NCBI RefSeq assembly: GCF_025567045.1
Contig: NZ_JAOQJK010000005.1
Span: 218,501 to 282,500 of the forward strand
Source: Barnesiella propionica
GTDB taxonomy: Bacteria > Bacteroidota > Bacteroidia > Bacteroidales > Barnesiellaceae
Direction: 5' to 3'
DNA length: 64,000 nt
Below the pieces are notes generated by a model, which did no database searches, was not told where the DNA came from, and saw nothing but the letters and a program-made list of their open reading frames with translations. A program made the position numbers and the translations under genes. This document shows, piece by piece, positions 34,920 through 43,700 of the stretch (positions are counted from its first letter, which is position 1; each line of letters begins with the position of its first letter).

Positions 34920-35492
34920 TTAGAGAGAGTCAAACGAAATGTGACATTGCTCGGCATATTCTTTGATTTTGTCAATGTTGTTATAATAGATTTCATCATT
35001 CATCGGATATACAACCGCACCTTTGTCACATCCACCTTCTCCATCTGGATATTCGCCATAGATAATAATAGCACCGAGAGAATCTATCGGAGTAATGGAC
35101 TTCGGGAAAACCAACTCGTAACGGTGAATCTCTATTTCACGTAATCCATACTTTTTATATAAGACTGCAGTATCAAAACCCATAAAACCTTTTGCTTCCT
35201 TCATTATATATTCATCTGTTTCACAATAAACCGAATCATAAGTCAGGAATGTAATTACTCCGCCTATTATTGAGAGCAATACCCAACAAAAAGCATATAA
35301 CTTAATCAGAGCATTGCATATATACTTGTTGAAATGTGTAAAATAGAGTGCTATTCCTGACAGGGCGGCTATCCAAAATATAACATATCCCAACCGCCAA
35401 CGTAACTGTAAGCCGTTTATCAAAATATAAGCGAATAGAGACACTGTTACTATATGACAAAATATTAGTAATATTTTCTGCCACTTTTTCAT
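34920..35492 (-). CDS. Membrane protein with C-terminal soluble domain, unknown function
   Basis: This 190-residue protein is not recognised. It has about four helices in the first 95 residues and then a polar domain beginning near YCETDEYIMKEAKGFMGFD and including LGAIIIYGEYPDGEGGCDKG. Its layout (helices first, then a polar domain that begins at a Tyr/Asp-rich stretch) is like that of the downstream 268-residue protein, though no clear sequence identity was seen. It is the first gene of the three-gene cargo operon, 100 bases downstream of the relaxase gene on the same strand. Confidence 0.6.
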   Translation of the reverse strand: MKKWQKILLIFCHIVTVSLFAYILINGLQLRWRLGYVIFWIAALSGIALYFTHFNKYICNALIKLYAFCWVLLSIIGGVITFLTYDSVYCETDEYIMKEAKGFMGFDTAVLYKKYGLREIEIHRYELVFPKSITPIDSLGAIIIYGEYPDGEGGCDKGAVVYPMNDEIYYNNIDKIKEYAEQCHISFDSL

Positions 35493-35592
35493 AAGAATAT
35501 CGTGTTGAAATCCAATAGCAAAGTTACAAAAAAGTACCGTTCATCAGTCATTTATGAACGGTACTTTTTTGTTTTCCAGCGCAATAATCCAA

Positions 35593-36960
35593 TTATAGTT
35601 TCATCCCCCTACCTTTCCTTTGTGGCTGCATGGGTCGGTGCAAGTTCTGCCTTAGCTTGTCGAATTGTTCCTTGAACCACTCGGCAATGGGCTTTCGGTC
35701 AATGGCAAGGATTAACTTCGTTTTGTCTGTCGTGTCTTTCAGCACTTGGAAACCTGCCTTTTCGGTCGTGAATTTCCGCTTGTGTTCCTCCGAATAGAGT
35801 TCCCCAGCATACTCCAACGGCTTGCCACTGACGAGCGTTGCCGTCTGCCTTTCATCGAACCCGACAAGGCGGCAGAAGTTTTCGATACGGAGCATTTCAC
35901 GGAAATAGGGAAACCATGCCGCCGCCTTTGCGATTACCGTTTTCAGAAACGATATTTCCTCCTTGTGCTTCGTTTCCTTGTCCACCATCTCCTTTCGGTG
36001 CTTCTGCTGCATATCCGACAGTTGTCGGCTGTGGTCTGCCTGCATGGTCTGTATCTTGTCTTGCAGTGCCTCTATCGTTTCCTCGTGGTCGGCAACCTCC
36101 CTATGCAGGGCGGTGTTCTCCCTTTCCAATGTCTTGACCTTGTTGCTGCCGAAAAGAGAACCGACACTCTCGGCGATGTTGGCGGCTGCGGTGGTTGCCG
36201 CCCCTTTCAGCTTCTCGGTCTGTATCTCTTTTTTCGCCTGCCTTAGTTCCTCCCGTGCCGTTTCTTTCTGCTGCTGCAAATCCACTACCTCCGCTTTCAG
36301 ACTGTCGGCGAGTTTCTGTATGTCCCGATAATACTGCTGCGTGGACGTGTGGCGAGCCTTCGAGCCGTCTATGCCCCTTTGCAGCCCGTATTTCGCCATC
36401 GCTTCGGCATAGGTATCTTGGTAAGACTTCAATTTCAGCCGTGTCATAATATCGTCTGCGCACAGCCTTACGCTGTCGGTCGGCTTCTTGCGGTATCGCT
36501 TCTTCGCCTGTTCCTCCCTTTTCCTGCGCTTGCGCTCTCCCTTGACGATGGGGACGAGCGTAACGTGTATGTGCGGCGTTTCCTCGTCCCTGTGCAGGTG
36601 AGCCGCCACGATGTTCTCCTTTCCGAACGTGTCGGCGAAGTATTTCAGATTGTCGGCACACCACTCGTCCAACCTGCCCTCCCGTTCGATGCGCTCCATA
36701 TCCTCGTGCGTTCCCGACACGTTGATGCGGATTGCCCGTACTTGGTTGCTGCCGATTTTACGTGTCAGCCCCGCTTCTTCCAGTCTTCTCTGAACAGCCG
36801 CCGAACGGTCTTTCACCCCGTCGGGGTATTCGATGAGCCTGCGGTTTAGGTGCGTGCGTGTGGGGTCGGCGTTCTTCGGTATGATGAAACGCTCGATATG
36901 GGCGGTCGTTCCGCTGTCGGAACCGTGCGCCTTTTCCATGTGTAAAACTACGAAACCCAT
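35593..36960 (-). CDS. MobV-family relaxase (plasmid recombination/mobilization protein)
   Basis: Relaxases nick the origin of transfer and carry the strand into the recipient. The N-terminal domain of this 455-residue protein has the MobV/Pre signature HLHRDEETPHIH, with metal-ligand histidines H121, H123, H130 and H132, and an upstream motif VRAIRINVSGTHEDMERI. From about residue 215 to 320 it is a long coiled coil (LKAEVVDLQQQKETAREEL and following). The C-terminal part is basic and contains a second small domain. The gene is distinctly G+C-richer than the flanking host DNA. A possible oriT lies upstream at 37065-37122. Confidence 0.9.
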   Translation of the reverse strand: MGFVVLHMEKAHGSDSGTTAHIERFIIPKNADPTRTHLNRRLIEYPDGVKDRSAAVQRRLEEAGLTRKIGSNQVRAIRINVSGTHEDMERIEREGRLDEWCADNLKYFADTFGKENIVAAHLHRDEETPHIHVTLVPIVKGERKRRKREEQAKKRYRKKPTDSVRLCADDIMTRLKLKSYQDTYAEAMAKYGLQRGIDGSKARHTSTQQYYRDIQKLADSLKAEVVDLQQQKETAREELRQAKKEIQTEKLKGAATTAAANIAESVGSLFGSNKVKTLERENTALHREVADHEETIEALQDKIQTMQADHSRQLSDMQQKHRKEMVDKETKHKEEISFLKTVIAKAAAWFPYFREMLRIENFCRLVGFDERQTATLVSGKPLEYAGELYSEEHKRKFTTEKAGFQVLKDTTDKTKLILAIDRKPIAEWFKEQFDKLRQNLHRPMQPQRKGRGMKL

Positions 36961-37010
36961 ATATTTTTCCTTTCTTACTTGACTTGTGAAACAATGATTT
37001 TCTGTATCTT

Positions 37011-37034
37011 CGGGGGCGGCAAAAGCCGTCCCCG
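37011..37034. repeat. Stem-loop upstream of the relaxase gene
   Basis: A 10-bp stem with one G-T pair (37011-37020 with 37025-37034) and an AAAA loop. A second small hairpin, AGGGGC with GCCCCT (37048-37061), follows. Both lie within the 589-base gap between the relaxase and the gene at 37550. Confidence 0.6.
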
Positions 37035-37064
37035 ATGGGGTGTGCAGAGGGGCTTGCCCCTTGC

Positions 37065-37122
37065 CTTATTGGGGAATTTTCAGCGATACGGAGTATTGCG
37101 GCTCGGAAAATTCCCTAATAAG
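37065..37122. repeat. Long inverted repeat, candidate origin of transfer
   Basis: Two 17-bp arms (37065-37081 and 37106-37122) match at 16 of 17 positions around a 24-base loop. The position, just upstream of the relaxase gene in a long gene-free stretch with several other hairpins, is where MobV-type oriT sites are found. The nick site was not identified. Confidence 0.55.
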
Positions 37123-37484
37123 CTATGGTATTTTCTCCGTAAATACCCTGCGGCGTGCCGTCTGTCTATCCGTCTGCCTTTCGGTGGTGGCTGTCCCTGC
37201 CGCCTGCTTGCCCGTATAACCCCACCTTATTTTTTCCCTTTCAGTCGGTGGGTGGCGGGGCGGTCGTTTCCGTTTTCAAAGGCTCTTTTGCATGGGGCGG
37301 TCGGATGCAAGGTTCAGGGGAAGAATACTACCCGAAGAATGAGGGTGGAGATTGTTCCCCTGACGGCGCAGCCGCCTGACCTTGAAGCCGACGTAAAGCC
37401 TCGTGCTTGCTTTGCCTTTGTAAACGGGAATGACTGCTCCGCTTGCCTGCGGTCGGGAAACAGCCCCTTTCCGTCCGTGTGACG

Positions 37485-37524
37485 GTATGACCGTATGAAT
37501 GTATGACCGTATGACTGTATTACG
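37485..37524. repeat. Short tandem repeat, five 8-bp units
   Basis: Units of the form GTATGANN repeat five times in a row (the last one degenerate). They lie just downstream of the 37550-37942 gene, between it and the candidate oriT. Iterated sites of this sort can bind a mobilization or replication accessory protein. The rest of the 36961-37549 gap holds hairpins but no credible gene. Confidence 0.6.
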
Positions 37525-37549
37525 GACTGATACCCCGACCGACTGACCG

Positions 37550-37942
37550 TTACGCCATCCATCGGTGGCTCGGCTCGGTGTCGGTAACGACAGACACGAA
37601 CACCGTTGTTTTCTCTTTTCGCCCGTGCATAATCCTCTCCAACAATGCCTTGCGGACTTTCGCAGCCCCGAACGATTCCACACGGAAAGCGAGGGCGGCT
37701 ATCGTTTCGAGGTTGTAAACCTCCGCACTGTATTTGTCCGATATGCGGACAGTGCGTTTTATGTCGTACTCTCTCAAAACTCCGCTCTTGCAAAGTGCCT
37801 TTATCCCTGCCCGAACCGTCGGGGCGATAACCCCGAACAGTTCGCAGATTTCCCACTCGGTCATGGCGGTTGCACCTATGTCGGTCGGCAAAGAGATACT
37901 GCCGTATTCGTCTATCGTGATGATGTTTCTTTCTTCTTTCAT
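37550..37942 (-). CDS. Mobilization-associated small protein, possibly DNA-binding
   Basis: This 130-residue protein starts MKEERNIITIDEYGSISLP and contains a helix-turn-helix-like segment (TEWEICELFGVIAPTVRAGI, then KALCKSGVLREYDI). A C-terminal part follows with YNLETIAALAFRVESFGA. Similar small proteins are common next to relaxase genes on Bacteroides mobilizable elements; their function is not established. The HTH and the tandem 8-mers next to its 3' end suggest it may bind there. It lies 20 bases after the integrase gene on the same strand. Confidence 0.65.
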   Translation of the reverse strand: MKEERNIITIDEYGSISLPTDIGATAMTEWEICELFGVIAPTVRAGIKALCKSGVLREYDIKRTVRISDKYSAEVYNLETIAALAFRVESFGAAKVRKALLERIMHGRKEKTTVFVSVVTDTEPSHRWMA

Positions 37943-37962
37943 CGCTGTTCTGTTTTAAGGTT

Positions 37963-39195
37963 TTAAATGGCTCGGCAGATATTCTTTTCCATGTCCTCTA
38001 ACTTGTGCGACAAGGTTTCCATGTCTTGGCTTATCTTCTGGGCGGTGATTTTGGCGTAAATCTGGGTGGTTTTTATGTTCGTGTGCCCCAAAAGGCGGCT
38101 CACCGTTTCGATGGGTACGCCGTGCGACAAAAGCACGGTCGTGGCGTTCGTGTGGCGTGCGACATGGTAGGTCAAACGCACCTTGAAACCGCATTGTCTG
38201 CCTATCCCTTTTAGTATCTTGTTGCAACTGCCGTTGCTCGGAACGGGGAACACATGACCGTCCCTTGCCAGTCCCTTGTATTTCTCTATGATACGTTTGG
38301 GAACGTCCAAAAGACGGATGTTCGATTCGGTGTTGGTTTTCTTTCTTCGGGTGATTATCCACAGGTTGCCGTCGAAGAATGTTTGCAGGCGGTCGGCGGT
38401 GAGGTTCTTCACATCGGAATACGCCAAACCCGTGAACACCGAAAAGACGAACAAGTCCCGTACAAGTTCGTGGGCGGCGTTCTTCATCGGTGCGTCCATG
38501 AGCGTTTGTATTTCCGTTTGGGTGAGGTAGCCCCTGTCCACGCTTTCGGGAGAGTTGATATATCCTGCAAAGGGGTTGAACGGCAAACGTCCGTCATTCC
38601 TCGCAATGGAAACGATGTGTTTCAACACAATCATGTAGCCCCACACGGTATTGGTACGGCATTTCTTTTCCGTTCTGAGGAAATACTCGAAGTCGTTGAT
38701 GAAAGTGAGGTTGAGTTCCTTTAACGGAATATCCTCACGCTTGTAGGTATGGGGCAGGAACTCCCGAATATGGTTGCAGACCGTTTGATAGCGTCGGAAT
38801 GTTCCCTGCGCCCTGCTGTGCCCGACTTTCTTCGCAAACTCGGCGTTGTGCTGCTCGAACAGCTTCAACAGGGTTTCCTGCTTGACGCCGATACCGAGAT
38901 AGGCGTCTTTGAGTTTGGCGGCGGTAACATAACCGTCCGTCTGCATCAGTTCTTGATAGCGGCGGTTTACCTCTACACGGATTTTATCCACCGCAAGGTT
39001 GATTCTCTGCGCTTCGATGCTCTTGCCCGAAGCACGGTTGTTCTTCACGTCCCACAAGCGTGGGGGAACATCCATCTTGCAACTGAACTGTTTAATCTCG
39101 CCGTCCACTGTGATACGGCACATCAAAGGCAGGTTGCCGTTCGGCTTCTCGCTGCCTTTCTTCACGTAAAATAGAACCTTGAATGTACTACGCAT
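37963..39195 (-). CDS. Tyrosine recombinase / integrase of the mobile element
   Basis: This 410-residue site-specific recombinase has an N-terminal arm-binding domain (about residues 1-95), a SAM-like core-binding domain (about 105-205) and a C-terminal catalytic domain. Catalytic residues are seen in HVARHTNATT (H344 and R347), in RLLGHTNIKTTQIYA (His of the GH motif) and at the nucleophile Y380. At the site of the first conserved arginine the sequence is FTGLAYSDV with A258, so that arginine is missing. The same loss is known from the Bacteroides CTnDOT integrase IntDOT. Length and layout fit Bacteroides transposon integrases. It lies at one end of the element, next to the cas operon. Confidence 0.92.
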   Translation of the reverse strand: MRSTFKVLFYVKKGSEKPNGNLPLMCRITVDGEIKQFSCKMDVPPRLWDVKNNRASGKSIEAQRINLAVDKIRVEVNRRYQELMQTDGYVTAAKLKDAYLGIGVKQETLLKLFEQHNAEFAKKVGHSRAQGTFRRYQTVCNHIREFLPHTYKREDIPLKELNLTFINDFEYFLRTEKKCRTNTVWGYMIVLKHIVSIARNDGRLPFNPFAGYINSPESVDRGYLTQTEIQTLMDAPMKNAAHELVRDLFVFSVFTGLAYSDVKNLTADRLQTFFDGNLWIITRRKKTNTESNIRLLDVPKRIIEKYKGLARDGHVFPVPSNGSCNKILKGIGRQCGFKVRLTYHVARHTNATTVLLSHGVPIETVSRLLGHTNIKTTQIYAKITAQKISQDMETLSHKLEDMEKNICRAI

Positions 39196-39260
39196 AACTC
39201 ACTCCTTTTTTTGGTTACAAAATTAAGTTACAGTGAGTTACCGACTGCTATGCAAATCTA

Positions 39261-39275
39261 CGCAAATCGCAGAAA
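39261..39275 (-). repeat. Right copy of the 15-bp inverted near-repeat
   Basis: Read on the minus strand this is TTTCTGCGATTTGCG, one base different from 32897-32911 on the plus strand. It lies 66 bases upstream of the integrase start and 115 bases before the cas terminator. The rest of 39196-39389 shows no gene. Confidence 0.5.
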
Positions 39276-39389
39276 AAGAACCTTTTAGCAAGAAATCTGC
39301 ACCCGTTACGAGAGTAATGAGGTGGTAACTGAACTCTTGCGCCGTTTGGCTTCATGTTGGCTTTCCGTTGGCTCTGCCCCATAGAAAAA

Positions 39390-39432
39390 CAAAGCGTAAC
39401 GAACGCTGTTTCAGCCAATTCGCTACGCTTTG
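39390..39432 (-). terminator. Terminator of the cas9-cas1-cas2 operon
   Basis: Arms 39390-39403 and 39419-39432 pair at 13 of 14 positions with a 15-base loop. On the minus strand the stem is followed by TTTTTC. It lies 31 bases beyond the cas2 stop, so the native end of the cas operon is preserved and the mobile element lies outside it. Confidence 0.75.
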
Positions 39433-39463
39433 CTCAAATTTTCTTTTCCGCTATGTGTTTATT

Positions 39464-39796
39464 TTAAAACAATTCTAATTGTTGATAGGGTGCAATAACC
39501 TTCTTTTGTTTTATGCCTTGGAATATTTCCATATTTCCGAATTGTTTGTCGGTAATACACAAAATGCCTATATTACCTGTTTCGGGTATCAAACTCTTTA
39601 TTCGTTTCATATGAACTTCCGCATTATCCCGGCTGGCACAATGCCTTACATATATCGAGAACTGGAACATGGTGAAACCATCTTGCATTAATTTCTTACG
39701 GAAATCGCTGTATATTTTACGTTCTTTTTTAGTTTCGGTAGGTAAATCGAAAAAGACGAGTATCCACATGATTTGATATTCACTGAATAGTTCCAT
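39464..39796 (-). CDS. cas2: CRISPR-associated endonuclease Cas2
   Basis: Cas2 forms the adaptation complex with Cas1 and is needed for spacer integration. The 110-residue protein has the ferredoxin-like opening MWILVFFDLPTETKKERK and a middle strand QFSIYVRHCAS, both typical of type II Cas2. It begins right after the cas1 stop with no gap and ends 31 bases before the operon terminator. Its first ATG at 39796 gives five residues before the conserved MWILVFFDLP; an internal start at that Met is possible. Normally the array would follow directly. Confidence 0.93.
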   Translation of the reverse strand: MELFSEYQIMWILVFFDLPTETKKERKIYSDFRKKLMQDGFTMFQFSIYVRHCASRDNAEVHMKRIKSLIPETGNIGILCITDKQFGNMEIFQGIKQKKVIAPYQQLELF

Positions 39797-40729
39797 TTAT
39801 AGTTCGGGGTATATTATTTTGCGTGATACTCCAGAAAAACAACGGGACAGGGATGCCGTGGTCTGGCTGGCGGCGAGCATGAGCGGACTTCGTTTTCCAT
39901 CTATAGTTACGTCAAGGACAGGAATTGAGAGCAATCGTGATTTTATTGTTGGATTTAGTATGGTATAATCTGTTTCCGTATCGGTTATTTCGACAATATA
40001 TTTGTCGATGTAGGGACGATATGGTTCCATGATATCATCGGCCAGGCAGTATGCGTTATAACGGTTATGGTGATGAATGCCGAGAGTCGGCAGCAAGCCT
40101 GAAGATACGAGAGCTCTTGCTATGATGGCCCGCAAGATGGCATAGCCGTAATTTAGCAAATTGTTTGGTGGAATGCCATCCCGGTTCCTTGTAAATCCGG
40201 GCAGATGCGGAAAAAGATTGGACCAATAATAAGCAGCCGCTCGTGCTTCGAGGTTATCGGGATCTCCGCTGCGGATATTCCGGGACCAGTTTATCATATT
40301 GCCAACAGTAATATTTCTGCATTTTTGGAGGACGGCCGCCTGATTGGCTATTTTGATTTGGACGGTTTGCTGCCAAAGTTGTTTTTGCAGGGGAAGTGAG
40401 GCGGATAGTTGTTGCCTGAAACGTTCGTTTTGAATACTGTTTCCGCAAAGAGGCAACATAAGTCCGACCGGCAACCGGCTACTGTCACAGGTGATTATGG
40501 CACAATTATTTTCCAGCAGGCTTTCGAGTAGTCCCTGTGTAAGTGTAATCTGTTTATGGTCCAATACTACGACTCCGATATCTTCGATGGGAATAGACCG
40601 TACAGCACTCTTTTTAAAATCTTCCGGAAGATTTTTATTTTTCTCAACTTCCGGAAGATGTAGAACCAGTTGAGAATTTTTAAGACTCAGGTAAGCTGGG
40701 TTCCCGAAATAAAGAGTTTTCTTAATCAT
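39797..40729 (-). CDS. cas1: CRISPR-associated integrase Cas1 (type II)
   Basis: Cas1 is the metal-dependent integrase of spacer acquisition. The 310-residue protein has the expected beta-rich N-terminal domain (VRSIPIEDIGVVVLDHKQIT) and helical C-terminal domain. Acidic and histidine metal ligands are suggested by LEARAAAYYW, LGIHHHNRYNAYCLADDIME and PYRPYIDKYI. The ATG at 40729 overlaps the end of cas9 by 8 bases. No csn2 or cas4 gene accompanies it, which fits subtype II-C. Confidence 0.95.
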   Translation of the reverse strand: MIKKTLYFGNPAYLSLKNSQLVLHLPEVEKNKNLPEDFKKSAVRSIPIEDIGVVVLDHKQITLTQGLLESLLENNCAIITCDSSRLPVGLMLPLCGNSIQNERFRQQLSASLPLQKQLWQQTVQIKIANQAAVLQKCRNITVGNMINWSRNIRSGDPDNLEARAAAYYWSNLFPHLPGFTRNRDGIPPNNLLNYGYAILRAIIARALVSSGLLPTLGIHHHNRYNAYCLADDIMEPYRPYIDKYIVEITDTETDYTILNPTIKSRLLSIPVLDVTIDGKRSPLMLAASQTTASLSRCFSGVSRKIIYPEL

Positions 40730-43700
40730 AAGATGAAATTTTTCCTAAAATATCGATCTTTATTTTATGGGGATTCATTTTTTTCCAGAAGTTTGTTTCT
40801 CCGGTTCGTATAACCTTTCCTAAACGAGAGGAAAGAGCTACGTTTTTAACCCCGTTATATTTGTCTTCTACACTTGTTTCATATTGTTGCCTGAAGTAAT
40901 AGTCCCCGCTCGCAAGTTTTTGCACCCGGTAAATGTAAGGATTCAAAACTGCAGAGTTTTCTGCTTCTATTGCATCTCGGAAAAGTGTTTCATCCATATT
41001 CAGAACGAACATATCATTTTGTTGCAGACTGGTCTGAAAGTTCCAGTCAGGAAGAGGAAGTAAGGAAAGAAAAGCTTCCGGAAGGTCTTTCTGTTCCTGT
41101 ATGCTATTCCACACTTCCCGTGGCTGTATAATAATCATGGGTATCTTGTGTCTCTTTCGTTCTACGGCATGCCAGAATGTAACTACATGTTCATGCAGTT
41201 TTCCTTGTTCATCGGTATAAAGAGCTACATGGTGGTTATTTGCAGGCTTTACGAAACTGATGGGTTCATGTGCCGTATTGTATCTGAGAGGAATTACGGC
41301 CGAGAGTCCGGCTTTGCAGCGTACGCTTTTGACAGGTATTGTTTTGTAGGGGTCTATAAAGACGGGACGGGTATCCACATCTTTCAGGTTTGCCAATGCT
41401 TTTTTGACGTCACAGGTGTAATCACTCCCTTCTGCAAATCCTTCGTTCAGACGATTCAGTATAACTTTCCTGGCTCTTTTATCGACGATGGAATTAAGTA
41501 CGTTTGCTATTTTATCATCTGTCTTTTTTTGTATTTCTCCGGTTTTTTTGTTAAATACTTTTTTCGAGGAATAAGTTTCTTTTCCCGAGAACAGGAAACC
41601 GTTACCGACTCCCAGTTTGTATTTGATAACGATTTCTTCCTTAACAGAGCTTTTTCCGGTTGCCGGATCTTTTTCGGTGAGATTTATTCTTCCATATACC
41701 GATTCCTGGTGCAGGGCCCCTTTAGGGATGATAACTCCGGTCTGGCATATTTTTCTTTTTCCGTTTATATATTTTATCTGTTTTCCTACAGTCGCTCCTT
41801 TTTTACCGGCTTTAAAAGAAATACATATGGCTGCCGCATGATTTTTGACTTCTTGCTTTGAAAAATGAGTATGGGATAATATCCACTTTTCCAGGTTTAC
41901 GGGCTTGTCTTTAATATCGGATATGTTTGAATCTCCGGTCTCCTGTTTTGATTGGGCATTGAGGTGATTGATCCGTTGAATGAAGCTTTGCCGGGTACAG
42001 GCTATTGTCAGTGCGTCTATAGCATGGTGACGATGGTCCATGCGTTTGTTCCATCCTATGATTTTTTCCCGGGGGCCTTGTCCCGAATCGGGATTTTTAT
42101 ATAATTCTGTCATTCCCATCTCTTTATATACAGGGAAGTGAAAATCGTGAAGAACGGTGTCCCATCCCCATACATGTTTTACGAAGTCGGTAATGCTGCC
42201 GCTGGTAGTCGATACATTCCGGCATATCCGGGTAAGAATATCTTTTGCTTTACGGGATATGTACTGGGTTTCTCTCAGTTGCCGTTCTATAAAATCCTGA
42301 GGGATATCGGCCTCGGTTGTCAACAATCTTTCCCGTTTAGTACTTGTAATTTTTCCTTCATTATAGTAGAGCTCTATGCGTTGAATGTAGCTGTTGAACT
42401 CTTCTTCCGGCTTGGATTTCATATAATCGTAAGCTGTGCGGTTATTCTTTTCCCGGTTGCATTTGCGACAGGAACATACTTTATTGTTAAAGCTGTTATC
42501 GAAGAAGCGGGATCTGGGCAGGATGTGCTCTATTTCCACATCAAAACCGTCGAGAAATTCCCGAACGTTTACCGGTTGTCCGCAATAAAAACATTTTTGT
42601 TGTGCTTCTTCCCATAAACGGTATTTTTGTATGCGGTTAAGGCTAGGGGAACCGTACTCCTTTATCCTGTCTGCAATGCGTTTGTTATTTTTTTCTTGTT
42701 CACGCATATTTTTGTCGGTCCTGGCTCGTTCTTCCCGGCTTTGTTTCAACTCCCGGGCCAGCTCCACCCGTATTTCATCCATTCTCCCGTAACGGTCAGT
42801 AATAGCGTTTACAACTTTTATCATCTGGTTGAGTATTTTCTCAACGATAGGTTGCCGGAGCTCGTTCTTCTGAATGGGTTCGAGTTTGAGGGAAAGCTCC
42901 CGGTTTTCGTTCTCTTCTTTTGTAAGACTTTCGGAATGCCGGAAACCTGCCATTTGACAGGCTTCGCTGTACATATACCCTTGCATCAGGAAAGGTAGAA
43001 TACGCCGGATGGCTTTAGCGGATTTGTTGCCGAATCCCGGGGTAACAAAATCGGTTTTATATAGGTTTGAAATTATTTCTTCGTCGGTAATATCGAATTG
43101 TTTTTTCAGTGCGGATGCCAGTTCGTCTTTATCATTAATGGAATAGACAATATGCCACAATCTGTATAAAGGTTCTTTTTCCATATCGGCACTGATAACG
43201 GGAATGATTTCTCCGGTTTCTGTATCTACCATTCCGGAGTCTTTTTCGTCTAACCGGAATCTCAACATTCTATCAGAAAGAGGATATTCTTTCAGTATCT
43301 TTTTCAATGCCGTTTTGGTCGTATTGCCGAGTAATCCCCGTCCGATGGCTTTTCCTCCCCACCAGCCGTCGGCTTTGGATATTTCCAATATCCGGTAAAG
43401 TTCTTTCAAAGTAAGTTTTTCATTATTGTCGAGATAGTCGAAAAGCATCTGTTTTTGTTGCAGGGTTATTTCGAAAGTTTCTCCTTTCTTGTTTTTCAGG
43501 GTGAGATTATTGATGCTTTCCCATATTTTACAGACTTGGAAAAGCGGCGAGCTTTTGGGTGCTACTTTAGGGCCGTTATATATGGCCTTTCCCGCATTAT
43601 TGAGATAAGATTTTTTTTCGAATTCACACAGTGAGATAAGATGTTTGCAGGATTTTAGCTTTCTCTGGTAATAGATAATCTCGTTTCTTATTTTATTAAT

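Larger units (their letters stand above)
32897..39275. mobile_element. Mobilizable element (MobV relaxase plus tyrosine recombinase) between array and cas2
   Basis: The segment holds a tyrosine recombinase (37963-39195), a small DNA-binding-type gene (37550-37942), a probable oriT, a MobV relaxase (35593-36960), three membrane-protein genes and a cupin gene. It interrupts what should be a continuous cas2-to-array locus. The mobilization module is visibly richer in G+C than the flanks, while the cargo genes are AT-rich, so it looks composite. The boundaries given are the outer copies of a 15-base inverted near-repeat and are approximate; the true attachment sites were not identified. It has no conjugation apparatus, so transfer would need a helper element. 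Confidence 0.75.

Noticed and set aside
35746-37482. Several plus-strand frames opposite the relaxase gene
   Set aside because: The minus-strand MobV frame carries clear motifs; the opposite frames are long only because of high G+C content.
37276-37856. Minus-strand frames between the relaxase and the small mobilization gene
   Set aside because: They cross tandem repeats and hairpins and are rich in Arg and Pro from G+C-rich DNA; they look like shadows of noncoding or antisense sequence.
32845-39289. Direct repeat CTTTTAGC at 32845 and 39282 as attachment core
   Set aside because: An 8-base match between two flanks of some 300 bases is expected by chance, so I do not report it as an att site.
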